From: Actinomycetota bacterium
GTDB taxonomy: Bacteria > Actinomycetota > Acidimicrobiia > Acidimicrobiales > Ilumatobacteraceae
Length of the DNA stretch: 64,000 bases
Direction: 5' to 3'
Assembly (NCBI GenBank): GCA_009702755.1
Contig: WLHL01000001.1
Location: forward strand, 1-64,000
Both the position numbers and the translations under genes were made by a program. Shown one piece after another: positions 1-11,605 of the stretch (the first letter of the stretch is position 1; each line of letters opens with the position of its first letter). A model generated the notes under the pieces. The model did no database searches and had not been told where the DNA came from. It saw nothing but the letters and a program-made list of their open reading frames with translations.

Positions 1-1031
1 CCGAAGATGTCGATGTTGTCCCAACCTTCTTTGTTGTCACCACGTGGTGGGTAGTAGTTGATGCTCACCTTATGGAAGACATTGCCGTAGAGGTCTGGGT
101 TATTGGCGGGGTCAAGAATGTCTTCGAGAACTCCAAGCTTTGACTCTTCTTTTGTCTTGAAGTTTTCAGGAGCGTCAAGAACTTCACCATCACGGTTACC
201 CAAGATGTTGGTGGAGTACCAACCAGCAAGACCCAACTGACGAGCCTTCAACATTGGTGCAAGAACTGTCTTCATCAGGGTCTGGCCTGTTTTGAAGTCC
301 TTACCGGAGATTGCGACACCCTTTTCAGTGGCCATGTCGCGAAGGAATGGCATGTCAACTGCAAGGTTGGGGGAGCCGTTTGCGAAGGGCACACCTTCAA
401 GAATTGCTGCGTATGCATAGAGCATGGATGGAGCAACGACATCAGAGTTGGCGTCGATGGCCTTTTCAAATGCTTCGACTGTTTCGTGCTCGGCGCCTGG
501 CTCAATGAAGATCTCAGTGCTCGCACACCAGATCATCACAACGCGGTCGACTTTCTTCTCATCACGGAAACGGTTGATGTCGGCACGGATGCCTTCCAAC
601 ATTGCGCGCTTACTCGTGGTGGCCATGATGTGCTCGCCATCAAGGTTGCGCGCATACTTGCGCTCGAAGGCTGCCTTCATGGGGCGGATCTCACGAAGCA
701 CATCAGAGATTGCTTCGATGTGCTTGCCCTGCTCGAGCACGCCGGCGCGAGACGCTGCGACGTAGGCATCGTCGGGGAACACGTCCCATGCGCCCCAGAC
801 AATGTCTTCGAGGCGAGCAAGGGGAACGAAGTCCTTGACGAGAGGGGTGCGCTTTTCGGTGCGCTTGCCCAGACGGATGGTGCCCATCTGGGTCATGGAG
901 CCAATGGGTTGGCCCTGTCCACGCTTTGCGAGTTCAACGCCAGCGATGAGGGTGGATGCCACTGCGCCGAGGCCAACGGTGAGAACACCGAGCTTTCCAT
1001 CGGCGGGGGCAATAGTGCGGGTTTCAGACAT
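1..1031 (-). CDS. ino1: inositol-3-phosphate synthase (myo-inositol-1-phosphate synthase), C-terminus cut by window edge
   Basis: Reverse frame from ATG at 1031 reads MSETRTIAPADGKLGVLTVGLGAVASTLIAGVELAKRG...GKDFKTGQTLMKTVLAPMLKARQLGLAGWYSTNILGNRDG...KEGWDNIDIFG and stays open to position 1. Absent from the ORF track because it is truncated. Confidence 0.9.
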   Translation of the reverse strand, partial: MSETRTIAPADGKLGVLTVGLGAVASTLIAGVELAKRGQGQPIGSMTQMGTIRLGKRTEKRTPLVKDFVPLARLEDIVWGAWDVFPDDAYVAASRAGVLEQGKHIEAISDVLREIRPMKAAFERKYARNLDGEHIMATTSKRAMLEGIRADINRFRDEKKVDRVVMIWCASTEIFIEPGAEHETVEAFEKAIDANSDVVAPSMLYAYAAILEGVPFANGSPNLAVDMPFLRDMATEKGVAISGKDFKTGQTLMKTVLAPMLKARQLGLAGWYSTNILGNRDGEVLDAPENFKTKEESKLGVLEDILDPANNPDLYGNVFHKVSINYYPPRGDNKEGWDNIDIF

Positions 1032-1050
1032 GGCTCCCACGCTAGTTGGG

Positions 1051-1974
1051 CTAGTACGGGGTAGAGGCGATGAACTCGTTAATGATGGCCGTGAGTTCGG
1101 GTCCCTTGTCTTCTTGAACGAAGTGCCCACCGTCGATAATCGTCGTGTGGGGCTGATTTTGTGCTCCAGGGACGCTTCTTTGGAAGATTCGGTGGCCACC
1201 GGCAGTGACGGGATCTCCATCACTAAATGCGGTGAGCAGTGGCTTGGTCCACGCTTCAAGAACCTTCCAGGCCTCGCGGTTTGCTTGGGCACTGGGGTCA
1301 TCGGGGCCGGTGGGAACGAGTGACGGGAAGATACGCGAACCAGCAGTGAATTCATCACTAGGGAAGGGGGCGTCGTAGGCGGCGACAATTTCGGCACCCA
1401 GCGGCTTCGAGTTCGATGCTGCCTCGACCATGCGGCCGATATGCCACTCGGGCGATGTCTGGCTGAACTTCTGCCAATTCAAGAATGCTTCTGTGGGCTT
1501 CCGGTCGCCAGTAGGAAGGCCAGTATTCGATACAACAATGCGACGGAAGCGATCGGGGAATGCGGTGACAAGGCGAAGTCCGACAAGACCGCCCCAGTCC
1601 TGTCCAAAGAATGTCATGTTGGTGAAGTCATTCTTCACTAACCATTCCGACATCCACACGACGAAACGTTCGTATGTGTAATCACTCATCTGCGTTGGCT
1701 TATCGCTGCGACCAAATCCAATGAGGTCGGGAGCAATCACGCGATGTCCTGCTGCAACTAAGCCAGGAATCATTGTGCGATAGAGGTACGCCCACGATGG
1801 TTCGCCGTGCATAAGGAGAATGGTGTTCGCTGCGTCGCGCGGACCCTCATCAATGTGATGAACGCGTAGTGAGACGCCACTTCCGTCGGCGGCAGAAATG
1901 TCCGTATATATGGGGCTGTATGGCCAGTCGGGAAGATTGTCGAATCGATCATCGGGAGTGCGGACGAATTGCAT
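1051..1974 (-). CDS. haloalkane dehalogenase-like alpha/beta hydrolase
   Basis: Motifs HGEPSW, GQDWGG (Asp nucleophile followed by Trp), DGD after strand 7 and DGGHFVQED (His base), typical of haloalkane dehalogenase subfamily I. Confidence 0.8.
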   Translation of the reverse strand: MQFVRTPDDRFDNLPDWPYSPIYTDISAADGSGVSLRVHHIDEGPRDAANTILLMHGEPSWAYLYRTMIPGLVAAGHRVIAPDLIGFGRSDKPTQMSDYTYERFVVWMSEWLVKNDFTNMTFFGQDWGGLVGLRLVTAFPDRFRRIVVSNTGLPTGDRKPTEAFLNWQKFSQTSPEWHIGRMVEAASNSKPLGAEIVAAYDAPFPSDEFTAGSRIFPSLVPTGPDDPSAQANREAWKVLEAWTKPLLTAFSDGDPVTAGGHRIFQRSVPGAQNQPHTTIIDGGHFVQEDKGPELTAIINEFIASTPY

Positions 1975-3133
1975 TGCTACCTACCTTGTTGGTTGCACGG
2001 TATATCTCGCAGTCGGGACGGTCGCTAAGCACAGTCCATTCCCAGTGATTCTGCAGAATTTATACTGTGTTATTCTCAAATTCGTGCAAGCGTTTAACTC
2101 AAATAAGAATCTGCCGCTAGAAATTCATGTAATTGGTGCAGGTGTGCTGGGCGTCTGGGCGGCGTTATCAATATTGTTTCGAGTGGTTTTCTCGATCGGG
2201 TTTATTTCAAACAATCTGCCTTACGTCATAACAGACTTCTTTTATGTCACATTTAGTGGTCCTGGATATGGCTGGGAAGGGTTGCACCAATCAATTGTTT
2301 TGGGCATCGGTCCGTTGCATCTGTTCACGGTTCTCTTGGTTGTGGTGGGTGGGGCCGCTTTTGTCACAAAAAGTAAGGCCCTTGCAGCCGGGGCGGCTGC
2401 TTTAGCGATACTCCACATACTCTTTATTTTCACTGGATACGGCCCAATGCAACAAACCCTGTGGGCGTTGCTCCGATTTGTCGTGCTTTTGGCTGGAATA
2501 GGGCTTTCTGTCGCTCCATACATATCGAACCCTGATCTTGCAAAGAACTTTGGAGATGATTTGAAGGAATCGGTTGATCAACTTTCGACCATTGTGAAGT
2601 CCAAAGGACTCAACATTCAGAATCCGCTAGCAAATAATGCTGAATCACAAACGGCGCCTCCACACGGCAACCTAACTCCACCCGGCAACCCAACCCAAGA
2701 AGGTCAACCCAACATGTCTAACTTCCAGAACCCCATGGGTAATCCAGGTGCTTTTGGTGCCAATTTCCATACACCGTGTTATTACGTCCAATCGTACGCA
2801 ACAGGTAATCAACTTGTCTCAGTTGCCCAGCTCCAACAAATGGCGCGCAGCGGAACGATTCAGCCGGCCACCATGGTGCAACACAAAGACGCAGGGTTCC
2901 CTGTGCCGGTGAACACTATTCATGGCGTGTTTTCAACTCGTACCTTTATGACGGCACTCTTGTTGAGTATTTTTCTGGGAGGTCTCGGAGTTGATCGCTT
3001 CTATCTCGGCTACACCGGACTCGGAATTCTCAAACTCCTAACTTTGGGAGGCTGCGGTATCTGGTCTCTTATTGATCTCGTCTTAATTGCAATGCGAAAC
3101 TTGCCAGATGCCGATGGCAACCCTCTGTCTTAA
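1898..3133 (+). CDS. multi-pass membrane protein with GYF_2-like and C-terminal TM2 domain; true start probably downstream of 1974
   Basis: C-terminus [48 protein letters not shown] is a TM2 domain. [33 protein letters not shown] resembles GYF_2. The first ~26 codons overlap the divergent dehalogenase gene. Confidence 0.75.
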   Translation: MSVYMGLYGQSGRLSNRSSGVRTNCIATYLVGCTVYLAVGTVAKHSPFPVILQNLYCVILKFVQAFNSNKNLPLEIHVIGAGVLGVWAALSILFRVVFSIGFISNNLPYVITDFFYVTFSGPGYGWEGLHQSIVLGIGPLHLFTVLLVVVGGAAFVTKSKALAAGAAALAILHILFIFTGYGPMQQTLWALLRFVVLLAGIGLSVAPYISNPDLAKNFGDDLKESVDQLSTIVKSKGLNIQNPLANNAESQTAPPHGNLTPPGNPTQEGQPNMSNFQNPMGNPGAFGANFHTPCYYVQSYATGNQLVSVAQLQQMARSGTIQPATMVQHKDAGFPVPVNTIHGVFSTRTFMTALLLSIFLGGLGVDRFYLGYTGLGILKLLTLGGCGIWSLIDLVLIAMRNLPDADGNPLS

Positions 3134-3193
3134 TCGGGGCGAGAGAACCTTTTCAACCACTTTTATTAACCAACAACAGAACTGGATAACAAG

Positions 3194-3559
3194 ATGAATA
3201 CACAGCCACCACCACCACCAAGTGGAAACTTTGGAAACTTCGGTGGCCCTGCGGGCGGACCGCCTCCAGGCGGGCCAGGCGGATATAGCTACGGACAAGC
3301 CCCAATGGGCCCCGTGAACAACAACATGGTGATGGCAATTCTCACAACTTTGTTTTGTTGTTTGCCGTTCGGAATTGCCGCCATCGTTAATGCATCTCAA
3401 GTCAATAAGAAGTTGGCAATGGGCGATTACAACGGCGCAGTGCAGTCGGCTAAACAGGCCAAAACCTGGTCAACAGTGGCACTTGTTGTCGGACTCATTG
3501 GCGCTGTTTTGTACGTTTTGATAATGGCTATCGCCGGCGCCGCATCTTCTGGTTACTAA
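3194..3559 (+). CDS. CD225/dispanin family small membrane protein with Pro/Gly-rich N-terminus
   Basis: NNMVMAILTTLFCCLPFGIAAIVNASQVNKKLAMGDYNGAVQSAKQAKTWSTVALVVGLI is a typical CD225/dispanin pattern. Confidence 0.8.
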   Translation: MNTQPPPPPSGNFGNFGGPAGGPPPGGPGGYSYGQAPMGPVNNNMVMAILTTLFCCLPFGIAAIVNASQVNKKLAMGDYNGAVQSAKQAKTWSTVALVVGLIGAVLYVLIMAIAGAASSGY

Positions 3560-3587
3560 AAACATCTAGTAACCAAGCAATTGCCTT

Positions 3588-3980
3588 GTGCGTAGTGCAA
3601 AAAGTCGTTTACTCATAACTGCGTCTGGGTCGGTAGGACTGGTTTTTCTGGCCCTCAACAATCCAGCGGAGACCTCTTGGCTGCCTCCATGTATCTTCTT
3701 GGAATTGACTGGGCTTGAATGCCCAGGATGTGGAAGTACTCGTTGCCTTCATGAGGTTCTGCGTGGAAATCTGAGTACGGCAACGAACTTGAACGTGTTG
3801 TCGATTATTGCGATGCCTTGGTTGTTGTGGCGGTTTGGAAAATGGTTGGTCGGAAGACCTTCTACGACGAGTCAGCTTGACCATCGATTCATCATTGGCA
3901 TCGGTGTGTGTGTCGTTGTCTTTGGAGTTCTGAGAAATATTGATTATGCCCCGTTTACGTATCTATCAGCTGCGAAGTAA
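3588..3980 (+). CDS. DUF2752 domain membrane protein
   Basis: LTGLECPGCGSTRCLHEVLRGN is the DUF2752 signature; two hydrophobic segments follow. Confidence 0.75.
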   Translation: MRSAKSRLLITASGSVGLVFLALNNPAETSWLPPCIFLELTGLECPGCGSTRCLHEVLRGNLSTATNLNVLSIIAMPWLLWRFGKWLVGRPSTTSQLDHRFIIGIGVCVVVFGVLRNIDYAPFTYLSAAK

Positions 3981-3990
3981 GTGAGAGTCG

Positions 3991-5127
3991 ATGTCCAATT
4001 CAGGCTGGTACCCGGACCCGGCAAACAGGTTTCACTTCCGATACTTCGATGGTGTTTTGTGGACAAACCAAGTCAGTGTGAATGGTGAAGCAACGGTCGA
4101 TCCAGTTCCCGTTGGGCAGCCAGCGGACTGGCAATGGACCTTCTGTAAATCATGTGGAGCAATTTGCATGTTTGATGACGACCACTGTTGGAAATGTGTT
4201 TCTAGTTTTCCCGAGAATCGTGTCTTCGGCTTGCCTCCACAGCCGTCTCATGGCGCTCCTGTTGTCTCGCAATATGAGTCAGCTCAAAATGCGATGGCAA
4301 GCGCATTTGAGCACGCGCAACGTGCCCTCGATCAAAACCGTGCGAAAGACGCTTTGCGAGGCTTCGATGAAGCACTCTGGCATCGACACTTTGCGGAGCA
4401 GCTAATGATGCAGTTGCCAAAGAATGGCACTTCATTTGGGGTTGGCGTATCACTTTTGACCATGGGTCTTGGTCCGACGGACTTGATTGTTGGACCTCTC
4501 GTTCGCAGTTTTGTTAACAAGCGAACTCAGAGTAAACGTGAAAAAACTGTGGCTAATGATCGACTAATCATTCAAGCGCACGGGTTGATTGCACTCTCAA
4601 ATGTTCCTGAATTCCTTGATCAAGCCAATGGTGAACATGAAGTGTTGGTTCGTTTCGCTTTTGCCTTTCAGCCGCCAGGGAATATGAGCCGTGCTGATCA
4701 TTCAATGTCCGATAGTCAACTGAAGTATTTCATCAGCGCTCAAATATCTCGCATGCAAAATGAGTTTCCAGATCTCAATAGCCTTCTGAGTGATTTTGCG
4801 GTCTATTTCCAATGGCTTGACCTTGGCCGACAACTGGCTTCGATGGGTTACCCCATTGGACACCTTTTGACCGGTGAGCGTCCACGTGGCCAACAGAACT
4901 CATCCAACAATGGTCAAGGGTCGAGTGGAACATCCGCCTACAACGAAGCATTGTCGGTTCTTGGGTTGAGTGGTGATGTGACCCAAGAGGAGATAAAGCA
5001 GGCCTATCGACGGATGACAAAGAAATTTCATCCGGATGTTCATGCAACTGCATCTATTGATATCCAAGAACTTGCGGAGGAGAAGATGCGGAAGGTCAAC
5101 GAGGCATACGAAATTCTCACTTCTTGA
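3991..5127 (+). CDS. DUF2510 - zinc ribbon - C-terminal J-domain protein
   Basis: N-term GWYPDPANRFHFRYFDGVLWTNQV (DUF2510); CKSCGAICMFDDDHCWKC (two CxxC); C-term LSVLGLSGDVTQEEIKQAYRRMTKKFHPDVH...KVNEAYEIL with HPD motif. Confidence 0.85.
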   Translation: MSNSGWYPDPANRFHFRYFDGVLWTNQVSVNGEATVDPVPVGQPADWQWTFCKSCGAICMFDDDHCWKCVSSFPENRVFGLPPQPSHGAPVVSQYESAQNAMASAFEHAQRALDQNRAKDALRGFDEALWHRHFAEQLMMQLPKNGTSFGVGVSLLTMGLGPTDLIVGPLVRSFVNKRTQSKREKTVANDRLIIQAHGLIALSNVPEFLDQANGEHEVLVRFAFAFQPPGNMSRADHSMSDSQLKYFISAQISRMQNEFPDLNSLLSDFAVYFQWLDLGRQLASMGYPIGHLLTGERPRGQQNSSNNGQGSSGTSAYNEALSVLGLSGDVTQEEIKQAYRRMTKKFHPDVHATASIDIQELAEEKMRKVNEAYEILTS

Positions 5128-5227
5128 CCAAAAACTAACCATTAGGGGTCTGATCGCAGCGGGAAAACTCGAGGTGCCTGGACCAAATCGGGCTCGCGGG
5201 GATGCTGTTGGGTTAGGAAATCAGTGA

Positions 5228-5280
5228 GAATTGGTCGTTTTTTCGCTTTTTGAGGCATTTTTTGCTCAAAACGCCAATTC
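5228..5280 (+). promoter_or_regulatory. candidate hairpin in the ilvB 5' leader
   Basis: GAATTGGTCGTTTT (5228) and AAAACGCCAATTC (5268-5280) are near-perfect inverted repeats; an inner TTTTGAG...CTCAAAA can pair alternatively. Confidence 0.4.
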
Positions 5281-5315
5281 AATAGGTAGTCGTCCACGGA
5301 TTCAGGAGACACCCG

Positions 5316-7069
5316 ATGTCAGCCAAAGAGATACTCACTGGAGCTGAAGCGCTCATCCGTTCGCTTGAAATGGAAAATGTGGAGACCATGTTTGGTCTTC
5401 CTGGTGGCTGCATTCTTCCGGCGTATGACCCTTTGCTGAAATCCAGCATTCGCCACATCCTCGTTCGACACGAACAAGGTGCAGGCCACATGGCGCAGGG
5501 CTATGCCCATGTCACTGGTCGCCCTGGTGTCGCCATGGTGACAAGTGGTCCGGCCGCAACAAACATGGTGACACCTCTTTGCGACGCATTCATGGACAGC
5601 ATTCCGATGGTGTGCATCACTGGTCAAGTTGCGACAACTGCAATTGGTACCGATGCTTTCCAAGAGTGCGACACGATCGGCATTACCCGAAGCGTGACAA
5701 AGCACAACGAACTCATCATGCGCGCCGAGGACATTCCGATGGCTGTGCGTCAGGCTTTTCACATCGCAACGACGGGTCGTCCTGGCCCTGTGTTGCTCGA
5801 TGTCCCCAAAGACATCCTCATTAACACGATGGAATGGAATTGGCCAACGGACGAAGAAGTTCTCGCTGCGTTACCTGGTTATCGCACCGTCACAGAAGGT
5901 GACCCAAAGCAGATCAAAGCTGCCGCAAAGTTGTTGTTGTCATCTGAGCGTCCAGTTCTGTATTTGGGCGGTGGCGTGTTGAAGGCACGTGCTGCAGAAG
6001 CAGTGAAAGAACTCGCTGAAATGTTGCAAGCGCCTGTCGTCACAACATTGATGGCTCGTGGAGCATTCCCCGATAATCATCCACTGTGTTACGGCATGCC
6101 CGGTATGCACGGCACAGCCACTGCAATCACTGCAATGCAAAAGGCTGATCTTTTGTGTGCACTCGGTGCTCGTTTCGACGACCGTGTCACTGGAAAGATC
6201 GCCGGCTTTGCACCTGAAGCAAAGATCATTCACGTTGACATTGACCCTGCAGAACAAGGAAAAGTTCGTAAGCCCGATGTGCCATTGACAGGCGATTGTC
6301 GTGTCATCGTTGAAGAAATCATCAAAGCCATTAAGGAATTACAGGCTGCAGGCACTGCACAAGTCGACATCACGCCATGGCGTAGTCGTGTCAACGGATG
6401 GCGTGAACAGTTCCCACTTGTGTATGAACCAGCAGAACCTGGTGCTCGTTTGAAGCCGCAGTTCTGCCTTGAGCGTTTGCGTGATCTTGCACCTGAAGGC
6501 ACCATCGTGTGCGCTGGTGTTGGTCAGCACCAGATGTGGACAAGCTTGTACTGGGAATTCAATGAGCCATACACATGGGTGAACTCCGGTGGTCTCGGAA
6601 CAATGGGCTTTTCTGTGCCTGCAGCAATTGGTGCAAAGGCTGGTCAACCAAACAAAACCGTGTGGGCGATTGACGGTGACGGTTGTTTCCAGATGACTGC
6701 ACAAGAACTGGTGACTGCAACCACTGAAGGCATTCACGTGAAGATTGCAATTCTCAACAACACATACCTCGGCATGGTGCGTCAATGGCAAGAGATGTTC
6801 TACGGAGAGCGTTATTCCGAAGTTGATTTGTCCGGTTGCCCTGACTTCGTGAAGTGGGCCGAAGCAATGGGTTGTGTCGGAATCCGCGTTGAGTCACCAG
6901 AAGAAATCGATGCAGCCATTGAGCGCGCGAACAGCATCAATGACCGCAGTGTTGTGATTGAGTTCCGCGTTGAGGAATTCGAAAAGGTGTTCCCCATGGT
7001 TCCTGCAGGCGCAGCGAACGATGATGTGCTTCTTCACCCGATGCAAGAAAGCCGTCGGGAGTTCCTCAA

Positions 7070-7073
<4 letters not shown>
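5316..7073 (+). CDS. ilvB: acetolactate synthase large subunit
   Basis: GAEALIRSLEMENVETMFGLPGGCILPAYDPL...RHEQGAGHMAQGYA, ThDP motif GDGCFQMTAQELVTATTEGIHVKIAILNN; followed by ilvN and ilvC. Confidence 0.97.
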
Positions 7074-8655
<1,582 letters not shown>

Positions 8656-8678
8656 TTCTTCTCACTGCGAAGACTTTC

Positions 8679-8712
8679 AAAAGGAGCGTCACCTTCGGGT
8701 GGCGCTCCTTTT
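8679..8712 (+). terminator. Rho-independent terminator after ilvC
   Basis: AAAAGGAGCGTCACC TTCG GGTGGCGCTCCTTTT perfect stem with tetraloop and T tract. Confidence 0.85.
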
Positions 8713-8791
8713 GCGTTCCTGGGTTGGTGAATTGTGACGACTGGCTAATTCCGACTTGTTAGGTCGGGAATTGGCAGATAGGGTTCCCGCC

Positions 8792-10105
8792 ATGAGTAAC
8801 GCCAATTGGGGTTTTGAGACCCGTCAGATCCACGCAGGACAGCAGCCAGACCCCACCACAGGTGCTCGCGCTGTTCCTATCTACCAGACCACCTCGTATC
8901 AGTTCCGCGACAGCCAGCACGCTGCAAACCTTTTCGCACTCGCAGAGATCGGCAACATTTACACCCGCCTCATGAACCCCACCACGGGTGTTCTTGAAGC
9001 TCGCTTGTCAGACCTTGAAGGCGGCACAGCGACTGCAGTTGGTCTTCCAGGAGCACTTGTTGTTGCATCTGGTCAGAGCGCGGCAACTCTCGGCATTCTC
9101 ACGCTTGCTGAAGCGGGTGCGCACATCGTTGCATCGCCATCGTTGTACGGCGGCACATACAACTTGTTGCACTACACATTCCCGAAGATGGGCATCGAGG
9201 TCACCTTTGTTGATGATCCAGATGACCTCGCGCAATGGAAGGCAGCGATTCGTCCGAACACCAAGTTGTTCTTCGGCGAAGTTCTTGCCAACCCGAAGAA
9301 CGACGTGTTTGACATCGAAGGTGTCTCCAAGGTTGCACATGATCACGGCATTCCGTTGATGCTCGACAATACTGTTCCAACTCCGTACGGCATTCGTCCG
9401 TTGGAGTGGGGTGCAGACATTGTTGTTCACTCTGCAACCAAGTTCCTTGGTGGTCACGGCACAGCAATCGCAGGCGCAATCATTGATGGTGGAAAGTTTG
9501 ACTTCGCTGCAAGTGGTCGTTTCCCGAACTTCACAGAGCCAGACCCCAGCTATCACGGTCTTGCGTACTGGCCAGCACTTGGTGCCGGTTCGTACATCAT
9601 CAAGGCACGCGTGCAGATGTTGCGCGACCTCGGTATGTCGGCAAGCCCATTCAATGCATGGAGCATCTTGCAAGGTGTTGAAACATTGTCATTGCGCATG
9701 GACCGCCACTGGGACAACGCAGGCAAGGTTGTGGAGTTCTTGGAAAAGCAAAGCGAAGTGGTTGGCATCAACTACGCAGGTTTGCCAACAAGCCCATGGC
9801 ACGAGCGTGCGAAGAAGTACTTCGGCGGCAAGGGTTTCGGTTCCGTGATCGCAGTTGAATTGAAGGGTGGCCGCGAGGCTGGTCAGAAGTTCACAGAAGC
9901 TCTGCAGTTGCACAGCCATGTTGCAAACATTGGTGATGTCCGCAGCTTGGTGATTCACCCAGCATCAACAACACACAGCCAGCTCACGGAAGAAGAGCAG
10001 CGCTCTGCTGGTGTTGCTCCGGGTCTCGTGCGTTTGTCGGTTGGACTTGAGTCCATCGCAGACATCATCGCTGACTTGGAATTGGGCTTCGCCGCAATCC
10101 GCTAA
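8792..10105 (+). CDS. metY: O-acetylhomoserine sulfhydrylase (PLP-dependent)
   Basis: MSNANWGFETRQIHAGQQPDPTTGARAVPIYQTTSYQF...VHSATKFLGGHGTAIAG; the track's start at 8756 is upstream of the ATG at 8792 that best matches the family. Confidence 0.92.
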   Translation: MSNANWGFETRQIHAGQQPDPTTGARAVPIYQTTSYQFRDSQHAANLFALAEIGNIYTRLMNPTTGVLEARLSDLEGGTATAVGLPGALVVASGQSAATLGILTLAEAGAHIVASPSLYGGTYNLLHYTFPKMGIEVTFVDDPDDLAQWKAAIRPNTKLFFGEVLANPKNDVFDIEGVSKVAHDHGIPLMLDNTVPTPYGIRPLEWGADIVVHSATKFLGGHGTAIAGAIIDGGKFDFAASGRFPNFTEPDPSYHGLAYWPALGAGSYIIKARVQMLRDLGMSASPFNAWSILQGVETLSLRMDRHWDNAGKVVEFLEKQSEVVGINYAGLPTSPWHERAKKYFGGKGFGSVIAVELKGGREAGQKFTEALQLHSHVANIGDVRSLVIHPASTTHSQLTEEEQRSAGVAPGLVRLSVGLESIADIIADLELGFAAIR

Positions 10106-10115
10106 GCACTAACGC

Positions 10116-10150
10116 AAAAGGCCCGTCTGCATTTGCAGACGGGCCTTTTT
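10116..10150 (+). terminator. Rho-independent terminator after metY
   Basis: AAAAGGCCCGTCTGC ATTT GCAGACGGGCCTTTTT. Confidence 0.9.
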
Positions 10151-10215
10151 GTTTAGAAGAGGAGGATTTGGCGGGACACGAGATCTGGAATTAGCGCAAT
10201 GACTATGATGCATTT

Positions 10216-11601
10216 ATGAAAATACGGATCGCAACGGCGACTGCTCTTGGATGTGCACTTCTTTATTTCTTCGCTTCAACGAGTGCAGTGGTGGTGTCGG
10301 CAGACACGGTCCCTGTTTCCTCAAGCTCCGTTTCTTCGATGCCTAGTGCAACTTCAACAACTAGCACGAGCCTTCCAGCTGTTATGCCAGCAGCTCATTC
10401 GTTTGGTCCAAACTCTTTCCTGACGATTAGTGATGTTCCCCGTCAGTGGAACAATTGGTTGGCATGTCAATACGAAACACAAACCTATTGTTATGAACCT
10501 CTGAAGATTATTGATTCAAGTGGCAATGAGCAGCCAGCCCAAGGGTCGTTGATTCCAAATACGAATTGCCATGGCAATGGTTCTCCTTCCAGCTACAACC
10601 CAGAAGTCATTAATCCATTGTGCGATCTAACTGGGGCTCATTGGATGGAAGTTGGCGTAGGAGGAGCATTTACGAAAACTGATCTCGCAAATACGTATCG
10701 TTGGAAGTTAAGAACTGGAAAGATCGAACCTAGTGTGTTGATGTTGGGTGACACGCAACAGACTGTGGTTGGCGGTGACGCCACCACAGGATGGACCCTT
10801 GAGATTTGGGCAAAACCTGCGGTAAAGGCCTACTTGGAGGGCTGTTACTCGGCTTCCACTTGTCCGAAGACTTCAGTTGCACGAAGCTCTGAGATTGCGT
10901 TAGCTGGGTATTGCAGAATGCTGAGCATTGATTCATATTCCCAATCTGGTGTTTCGGTGTCAACTGTCGAACTACGCAGTGCACTGCGGGGAACCTTCAT
11001 TGCAACAAATGGAATATCTCAAAGTTGGAAATTCTCATTAGATACTTTCTTTGTAACTGCAGTGTCCCCGCATTTTCTTCCGCCAGATTCAAGTGGAAAA
11101 TCAGAGATCACGCCGGGCTTTGTGCGCGTGTTTTTACCAAAGGCCTACATCATCCTAGATCGTGGGTACAAGAGCCTGTCGCTTGTCACCCCTGAAAGGG
11201 TGAAGCTGACAGTGTCTGGTGAAAATGCGACCGCAAAGGTGACTCCGACGGATCATGGGATTCTGGTTGACACCGGTGTCACTCATTTCTCCGCTCCTAA
11301 TCCAGAAATGATGGTCCTTAAGGCTGATGATTCTTTAACTGCAGTTCCACCAGCTTCTGTTGTGCCATCAGCAAAGCCGACTCTTGCAACATTGAAAAAA
11401 GGAAAGTCGAAGACACTGAGCTCGATTGCAAAGCCGAAGGCTTCTCAAAGACCGAAGTGGACTGCGTCGGGTGCCTGCAGAATCTCGGGTACTCGGGTCG
11501 TGGCATCAAAGAAGTCCGGCACATGCAAAGTGACAGTCAGAGTCTTGAACACAAAGAAGAAATATGTTGTTCTGAAGACTGTGTCGTACAAAGTCTCTTG
11601 A
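10216..11601 (+). CDS. secreted protein of unknown function with Lys-rich Cys-paired C-terminal module
   Basis: N-terminal signal sequence MKIRIATATALGCALLYFFASTSAVVVSA; C-term WTASGACRISGTRVVASKKSGTCKVTVRV. Confidence 0.6.
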   Translation: MKIRIATATALGCALLYFFASTSAVVVSADTVPVSSSSVSSMPSATSTTSTSLPAVMPAAHSFGPNSFLTISDVPRQWNNWLACQYETQTYCYEPLKIIDSSGNEQPAQGSLIPNTNCHGNGSPSSYNPEVINPLCDLTGAHWMEVGVGGAFTKTDLANTYRWKLRTGKIEPSVLMLGDTQQTVVGGDATTGWTLEIWAKPAVKAYLEGCYSASTCPKTSVARSSEIALAGYCRMLSIDSYSQSGVSVSTVELRSALRGTFIATNGISQSWKFSLDTFFVTAVSPHFLPPDSSGKSEITPGFVRVFLPKAYIILDRGYKSLSLVTPERVKLTVSGENATAKVTPTDHGILVDTGVTHFSAPNPEMMVLKADDSLTAVPPASVVPSAKPTLATLKKGKSKTLSSIAKPKASQRPKWTASGACRISGTRVVASKKSGTCKVTVRVLNTKKKYVVLKTVSYKVS

Positions 11602-11605
11602 CGAG

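Noticed and set aside
486-1323. Plus-strand ORFs 486..1064 and 802..1323
   Set aside because: Antisense to the inositol-phosphate synthase and haloalkane dehalogenase genes; no recognisable domain and compositionally arginine/cysteine biased.
8749-8770. TTCCGAC...GTCGGGAA inverted repeat before metY as a SAM-type riboswitch
   Set aside because: Too short and lacks any SAM riboswitch core; at most an operator-like palindrome.
9008-9673. 221-aa minus-strand ORF
   Set aside because: Antisense to metY, Cys/His-rich low-plausibility translation.
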